Shown: piece after piece, positions 36,071 through 40,315 of the stretch
Numbering within the stretch: position 1 is the first letter of the stretch
How the letters are laid out: every line of letters starts with the position of its first letter
Assembly (NCBI RefSeq): GCF_028656955.1
Contig: NZ_JAMDGY010000089.1
Location: forward strand, 1 to 40,315
DNA: 40,315 nt
Reading direction: 5' to 3'
Source: Pseudomonas fontis
Lineage (GTDB): Bacteria > Pseudomonadota > Gammaproteobacteria > Pseudomonadales > Pseudomonadaceae
Made by a program: the position numbers and the translations under genes
The notes under the pieces: generated by a model
What the model was told of the DNA's origin: nothing
Database searches by the model: none
What the model saw: the letters and a program-made list of their open reading frames with translations, nothing else

Positions 36071-36954
36071 ACCAGATAGCGCTGGAACCACGCCAGGGTT
36101 CGTTCCCAGGCCAGGGTTGCGGCAGCCTCGTCGTAGCGTGGTGTCGAATCGTTGTGGAAACCATGGTTGGCGCCCGGGTAGAAATGTACTTCGTAGATCT
36201 TGCCGGCCGCCTTCAAGGCTTTCTCATAGGCCGGCCAGCCTTCGTTGATGCGTGTATCCAGCTCGCCATAGTGCAGCAGCAAGGGGGCCTTGATGCGCGC
36301 TACGTCCTTGGCGTCGGCCTGACGGCCATAGAAGGGCACGGCGGCCGCCAATTCCGGATAGGCGACGGCCGCCGCATTGGCTACGCCACCGCCATAGCAG
36401 AAACCGGTGATGCCGACCTTGCCGGTGGTGGCGTCGTGCTGGGTCAGCCATTCGAAAGCGGCGAAGAAGTCGTTCATCAGTTTTTGCGGGTCGACGCTCT
36501 GTTGCAGCTCGCGGCCCTTGTCATCGTTGCCGGGGTAGCCGCCCAGCGAGCTCAGGCCATCAGGGGCCAAAGCGACGAAACCGGCCTTGGCCAAGCGCCG
36601 CGTGACATCCTCGATGTAGGGGTTCAGGCCACGGTTCTCGTGCACCACCACCACGCCGGGCACCTTGCCCACGGCTTTTGCCGGGCGCACCAGGTAGGCG
36701 CGTACCTGGCCATGGCCGTTGGGTGAGGGGTAGGTGACGTACTCGCCGATGATGTCCGGGTCGGTGAATTCGACCTGCTCGGCCAGCGCGTAGTTGGGGC
36801 TCAGTGATGCCAGCAGGGCGCCAGCGGTCAGGCCACATACGGTGAATGCCGCCGCACGGTCGAGGAACTCGCGACGGTTGATGATGCCGTGGGCGTAGTA
36901 GTCGTACAGTTCGAGCAGTTCGGGGGCAAAGTCTTTGGCGGTCAGTCGTTGCAT
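36067..36954 (-). CDS. Dienelactone hydrolase family protein with Tat-type signal
   Basis: A 295-residue alpha/beta hydrolase with the dienelactone hydrolase triad C186 (GFCYGGG), D233 (YGELD) and H264 (GANHGFH). A twin-arginine motif R27-R28-E-F-L precedes a hydrophobic stretch (CGLTAGALLASL), so it is probably exported folded to the periplasm, with an unusually long region before the RR. The substrate is unknown. I chose the ATG at 36954 (MQRLTAKDFAP) because GAGG lies 9 bases upstream. The first 13 bases overlap the end of the solute-binding protein gene upstream, so both are likely co-transcribed. Confidence 0.9.
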   Translation of the reverse strand: MQRLTAKDFAPELLELYDYYAHGIINRREFLDRAAAFTVCGLTAGALLASLSPNYALAEQVEFTDPDIIGEYVTYPSPNGHGQVRAYLVRPAKAVGKVPGVVVVHENRGLNPYIEDVTRRLAKAGFVALAPDGLSSLGGYPGNDDKGRELQQSVDPQKLMNDFFAAFEWLTQHDATTGKVGITGFCYGGGVANAAAVAYPELAAAVPFYGRQADAKDVARIKAPLLLHYGELDTRINEGWPAYEKALKAAGKIYEVHFYPGANHGFHNDSTPRYDEAAATLAWERTLAWFQRYLV

Positions 36955-37757
36955 GGAGAGTTGCCTCGGTGGCTGACAGGGCACCGGCAAGGATAGCTGG
37001 CATGTGCCTGGTCAAGCACATAGTTCGGCATCGACTTGCCACCTAGCCAGCGTCGTTCCAGCGCTGCGAGCCGGCCTTCCTTTTTCATCGCATCAAGGGC
37101 TTGTTGCCAGCGTTGCACCAGCAGCTTGTCGGTTTGCAGGGAAAAGACGATGTAGTTGCCTTGCTTCATCAGCGGCAGCTGCAGGCGCAACTGGCTGGGC
37201 GCCATATCGACCTCTTCGGTCAGCGCCTTGAGGCTGAGGCTGTCGATCACCACCAGGTCGGTGCGCCCCAGGCGCAGCAAGTTCATCATCTGCTCTGGAG
37301 TTTCGACGCCGTACAGGTTGGTCAGGCCCTGCTGCTTGAGGTACTCATAGGCCAGCCATTTGCGCGGCACGGCGATCCTGCCCACCGCGCCCGCTTCTTC
37401 CAGCGAGTGCAACTGACGCGCTTCACCCTTGGCCGAATACAGTGCCGACTCGACCTCCATCAACGGCCCGACCCATTGATATTGGTCTTCGCGCTCCGGC
37501 GTGCGCAGCACCGTGAACACCCCGAGGTTGGTGCGTTCGGTGGCCTCGCGCATAGCCCGCAGGAAAGGCACCTGGCGCACCTCGAGAACATCGCCGGCAC
37601 GCAGCGCCAGTTCCTGCACCACATCCACGCCGAAACCGACCATCTGCTCGCCCTGCTGGTAGTGCAGGGGCGGGTGGTCATCGGTGAACATCAGTAGAGG
37701 TGTGGCAGTACAGGCCAGGCTGATCAGGCTCAGCAGGCATCCGGCAAGCAACTTCAT
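36942..37757 (-). CDS. Periplasmic solute-binding protein (SBP_bac_3 type), stand-alone
   Basis: A 271-residue protein with a signal peptide (MKLLAGCLLSLISLACTA) and an amino-acid-type binding domain (LLMFTDDHPPLHYQQGEQMV, GVFTVLRTPEREDQYQWVGP, LQTDKLLVQRWQQALDAMKK). No permease or ATPase gene is nearby, so it belongs to the large set of orphan Pseudomonas binding proteins that may feed another transporter or a sensor. The last 20 or so residues (ASYPCRCPVSHRGNSPCND) look unlike the family and overlap the start of the hydrolase gene; they may be a run-on tail after loss of an older stop. Confidence 0.88.
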   Translation of the reverse strand: MKLLAGCLLSLISLACTATPLLMFTDDHPPLHYQQGEQMVGFGVDVVQELALRAGDVLEVRQVPFLRAMREATERTNLGVFTVLRTPEREDQYQWVGPLMEVESALYSAKGEARQLHSLEEAGAVGRIAVPRKWLAYEYLKQQGLTNLYGVETPEQMMNLLRLGRTDLVVIDSLSLKALTEEVDMAPSQLRLQLPLMKQGNYIVFSLQTDKLLVQRWQQALDAMKKEGRLAALERRWLGGKSMPNYVLDQAHASYPCRCPVSHRGNSPCND

Positions 37758-37809
37758 GGGGCGCTCTCGATACAGGTGTCGGCAGGTCAGGTGTTGCTTG
37801 ATGAGGGGT

Positions 37810-38223
37810 TCAACTCAGCGCAAGGCTTGCTCCGGTGAGGTACAGCACCAGCGCCAAGGCGATGCCGATCAGCGGGATCTTGAACCAGTAGCGGCGGGCG
37901 AGTACCAGCAGGCTGGCGAGGAACAGGCCGCCTGCGCTCAGCAGGAACGGGTCGCCGAGCAACATCGCGCCATGCACCATGGCCAGTTCGCCGAACACCA
38001 GGCCGAAGAGCATGGCGCCCAGGCTGTGGCTGGCATTGAAGCCGATCCAGGCGCGCCACATGCTGGTCTCGCGGGTGATGCGCGGGGCGACCTGCTGCAT
38101 GTGCTGCGCCAGGGTCGGGTCGTGGGGGTGGAATTTGCGGGTGGTGAAGGTATAGATCAGGTGCAACGTACCGAGCGCGAAGACGATGACCGCGCTGGCA
38201 AGGATCAGGAGATGAGCTGACAC
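37810..38223 (-). CDS. Small four-helix membrane protein of unknown function
   Basis: A 137-residue protein with four predicted membrane helices (about 4-24, 65-83, 90-108, 115-134). It has a conserved-looking motif between helices one and two, TRETSMWRAWIGFNASHSLG. It resembles a small uncharacterised family annotated as LIC_13387-like, but I cannot verify that. Start is GTG with AAAGGA 6 bases upstream. It is 52 bases upstream of the solute-binding protein gene on the same strand and may share its transcript. Confidence 0.75.
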   Translation of the reverse strand: MSAHLLILASAVIVFALGTLHLIYTFTTRKFHPHDPTLAQHMQQVAPRITRETSMWRAWIGFNASHSLGAMLFGLVFGELAMVHGAMLLGDPFLLSAGGLFLASLLVLARRYWFKIPLIGIALALVLYLTGASLALS

Positions 38224-38277
38224 GACAGGTCCTTTGTTGAGAAAACCACTCCATGGTGATGGCGCAATACTAGCAGG

Positions 38278-39078
38278 CTAATGCGGCGTGTGCAGGCGCA
38301 GGAATGCGCCGGGTGTGAGGCCGAACTGTTTGCCGAAGGCGGCAATGAAGGCGGGCAGCGATTCATAGCCACAGGCCAGGGCGACGTCGGTCACCCGTTC
38401 GCCGCGCTCCAGCGCCGGTAGCGCGCTGAGCAGGCGCATGCGCTGGCGCCAGGCACGGAAGGTCATGCCGGTTTCGTGGAGGAACAAACGGCTCAGGGTT
38501 TTCTCGGATACGCCGGCTTTCAGGCTCAGGTCAGTGAGGCTGGCGCTGTCGTCGGGGTGCTTGTACAGGCGCCGGCACAGGGTGCGCAGGCGGTTGTCGC
38601 GGGGCATGGGCAGGATCAGCTGTTCTTCGGCGGCAGCGCCCAGCTGGTCTACCAGTACCTCGACCAGACGGCCGTCGGCACTGTCGACGGCGTATTCCAC
38701 GGGCAGCTCGCTGAAGCTGCGGATAAGCTCGCGCAGCAGCGGGTTGACACTGATCACCCGGCACGCCGAGGACGGCCAGATCATCACTTGCGGTTCGATG
38801 TACAGGCTGCGGATGCAGGTGGCCTGGGTGCAATTGACGCTGTGCGCCACACCGGCCGGAATCCACACGGCGCGCTGTGGCGGCACCACGTAGCGACCGG
38901 CGTCGGTCTGCACGTGCAATACGCCGTGGGTGGCATGCGATAGCTGGCCCCACGGGTGTCGGTGGCGGTAACCCAGGGCAACGTTCGGCAAGGCTTGGGC
39001 ATGGCCATAGACAGGGCGGGGCAGGCGGGTCAGCTCGCTCAGTTGCAGGCTGGGCGGCGCGTTTTTTTGTCCTTTCAT
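38278..39078 (-). CDS. AraC family transcriptional regulator
   Basis: A 266-residue regulator. The N-terminal cupin-like sensor (YRHRHPWGQLSHATHGVLHV, VPPQRAVWIPAGVAHSVNC) is at about 35-95; the two AraC helix-turn-helix motifs are at about 170-262 (LTDLSLKAGVSEKTLSRLFL, VTDVALACGYESLPAFIAAF). Start is ATG at 39078; a GTG two codons upstream (39084) is equally possible, and neither has a strong ribosome site. It is divergent from the symporter gene with 85 bases between the starts, the usual layout of a local regulator and its transporter target. Confidence 0.9.
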   Translation of the reverse strand: MKGQKNAPPSLQLSELTRLPRPVYGHAQALPNVALGYRHRHPWGQLSHATHGVLHVQTDAGRYVVPPQRAVWIPAGVAHSVNCTQATCIRSLYIEPQVMIWPSSACRVISVNPLLRELIRSFSELPVEYAVDSADGRLVEVLVDQLGAAAEEQLILPMPRDNRLRTLCRRLYKHPDDSASLTDLSLKAGVSEKTLSRLFLHETGMTFRAWRQRMRLLSALPALERGERVTDVALACGYESLPAFIAAFGKQFGLTPGAFLRLHTPH

Positions 39079-39163
39079 CGACACTGCTGGGCTTTTGTCG
39101 TTAGTCGGAAGTGAGGCAACACCTTATCGTCACCGGCCTCCCAACAACAAGCCGGAATGCGCG

Positions 39164-40123
39164 ATGAAATACCTGCGGTTGCTGTTCGACAACTTTACCT
39201 TGGCTTTGCTCGGCGTGATCGCCATTGCCACCTTCCTGCCGTGCGAGGGTGTGGGGGCCGTGGTGTTTGAGTGGCTGACGCATCTGGCGATCGGGCTGTT
39301 GTTCTTCATGCATGGCGCCAAGTTGTCGCGTGAAGCGGTGGCGGCCGGGGCAGGGCACTGGCGCCTGCACCTGCTGGTGTTTGGCTGCACCTTCGTGATG
39401 TTTCCGCTGCTTGGCTGGTTGCTCAAGCCGCTGTTCCTGCCGTTGGTGGGGGATGAGTTGTACCTGGGCGTGCTGTACCTGTGTGCGTTGCCGGCCACCG
39501 TGCAATCGGCGATTGCCTTTACCTCGCTGGCGCGGGGCAATGTACCGGCGGCCATTTGTAGCGCGGCAGCATCCAGCTTGCTGGGGATCGTCTTGACGCC
39601 TTTGCTGGTGATGCTGCTGATGGGAGTGGAAGGCGACAGCGGTTCGAACCTTGAGGCGGTGTACAAGATCGTCTTGCAGTTGCTGGTGCCGTTCGTGGCC
39701 GGGCAATTGGCGCGACGCTGGATTGGCGAGTGGGTGGCGCGCAATGCGCGCTGGCTGAAAAGCGTGGACCAGGGGTCGATCCTGCTGGTGGTGTACACGG
39801 CGTTCAGTGACGCGGTGATCAGCGGGTTGTGGCACTCGGTGCCGTCGTCACGGCTGGTGGCGCTGGGGCTGGTGTGTTGCGTGCTGCTGGCGGTGGTGCT
39901 GGGGTGTACCCAAGGCCTGGGGCGATGGTTGGGGTTCGACCTGGAAGACCGCATCACCATTTTGTTCGGCGGCTCGAAAAAAAGCATGGCGACCGGGGTG
40001 CCGATGGCACAGGTGCTGTTTGCCGGCGGGGCGATTGGCGCGATGATTCTGCCGTTGATGATCTTTCATCAGATTCAGTTGATGGTGTGTGCGGTGTTGG
40101 CTCAGCGGTATGCCAATCGGTAA
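39164..40123 (+). CDS. Bile acid:sodium symporter family transporter (SBF-like)
   Basis: A 319-residue inner-membrane carrier with about nine to ten hydrophobic helices and the family's conserved blocks (LFFMHGAKLSREAV, LPATVQSAIAFTSLARGN, FGGSKKSMATGVPMAQVLF). It matches the SBF-like group of prokaryotic sodium-coupled transporters; the substrate in Pseudomonas is not known and need not be bile acid. I chose the ATG at 39164 (MKYLRLLFDNF), with CGGAA upstream and typical family start; a longer frame begins at 39095. Probably controlled by the divergent AraC regulator. Confidence 0.9.
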   Translation: MKYLRLLFDNFTLALLGVIAIATFLPCEGVGAVVFEWLTHLAIGLLFFMHGAKLSREAVAAGAGHWRLHLLVFGCTFVMFPLLGWLLKPLFLPLVGDELYLGVLYLCALPATVQSAIAFTSLARGNVPAAICSAAASSLLGIVLTPLLVMLLMGVEGDSGSNLEAVYKIVLQLLVPFVAGQLARRWIGEWVARNARWLKSVDQGSILLVVYTAFSDAVISGLWHSVPSSRLVALGLVCCVLLAVVLGCTQGLGRWLGFDLEDRITILFGGSKKSMATGVPMAQVLFAGGAIGAMILPLMIFHQIQLMVCAVLAQRYANR

Positions 40124-40148
40124 GGTCCGCATAGCTGGTGTGATTCTG

Positions 40149-40307
40149 TGTAGGAGCTGGCATGTGGGAGCGGGCTGGTCGCGCGATCGAGCGTGAAAGG
40201 CTCGTAAGCTTTTGGCTTTTTTGGCTTATCCGTTTGATTTTGTTGTTGATTTCCGGCCCCTTCCGCCCTTACGGCGGGTCACTTTTGACGGCGCAAAAGT
40301 AACCAAA
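40149..40307. repeat. Intergenic repeat remnants at the right edge
   Basis: A degenerate TGTGGGAGCGGGCT-type REP unit near 40163 is followed by a GTTGATTT...CCGGCCCC string and, at 40253-40307, a CCGCCCTTACGGCGGGTCAC...AAAAGTAACCAAA block. The latter is the inverted counterpart of the block at 341-395. No gene is seen from 40124 to the end of the window. Confidence 0.6.
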
Positions 40308-40315
40308 TGTATGGT

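Overview
The window is chromosomal DNA of a fluorescent Pseudomonas, most likely the P. putida group. The evidence is the high GC content, strongly Pseudomonas-like proteins (MetH of 1235 residues next to the fatty acid cis/trans isomerase Cti, NfuA, DsdA), GTGGGAGCCGGC-type REP pairs between convergent genes, and two copies of a 96-bp palindromic repeat. No integrase, transposase, CRISPR array or rRNA gene was seen.

Layout. 1-458 is a gene-free, repeat-rich stretch. 459-1178 (-) is a DUF899 thioredoxin-like protein. 1335-18206 (+) is one large accessory locus: a small eight-cysteine secreted protein, a periplasmic adaptor, a GAF-like/TM/HlyD protein, an M50 metalloprotease fused to a HlyD domain, then a GNAT acetyltransferase, a DUF6916 protein, a phage-collar-domain (MdpB-like) protein, a 3036-residue repetitive surface protein, and a TolC-family outer-membrane lipoprotein. 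18328-25158 is housekeeping: metH (-), cti (+), nfuA (+). 25294-26433 (-) is a class C beta-lactamase. 26770-33319 (+) is a BvgA/BvgS-like phosphorelay followed directly by a pertactin-type autotransporter. A tRNA-Gln (-) follows, then dsdA and a LysR regulator (+), a minus-strand set (four-TM protein, lone solute-binding protein, Tat-type dienelactone hydrolase-like protein), and a divergent AraC regulator / bile-acid-symporter-like transporter pair.

The most interesting system is the 1.7-18.2 kb locus. It looks like a dedicated export machine for a giant adhesin, yet it contains no ABC ATPase. The inner-membrane parts are a GAF-TM-HlyD protein and an M50-HlyD fusion. The cargo has an N-terminal LEPRIMFDA motif (LEPR-XLL type), a DUF4347 domain holding the only cysteine I could find in the protein, 43 residues after a Ser-His-Gly motif (a His/Cys spacing like clan CD peptidases), a 107-residue FG-GAP repeat, Ig/cadherin-like arrays with a higher-order A-A'-B repeat, and no RTX repeats. 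This suggests an N-terminally directed, protease-linked secretion route. That is inference from gene content.

The second system is the BvgAS-like cassette. It has a complete His-Asp-His-Asp relay and no recognisable PAS domain. A perfect TTTCCTA-N8-TAGGAAA inverted repeat, the form of a Bordetella BvgA site, lies upstream of the regulator gene. The autotransporter next door has related heptads 22 bp apart and a terminator-like hairpin in its short leader. A textbook MetR box (TGAA-N5-TTCA) lies in the metH/cti intergenic region.
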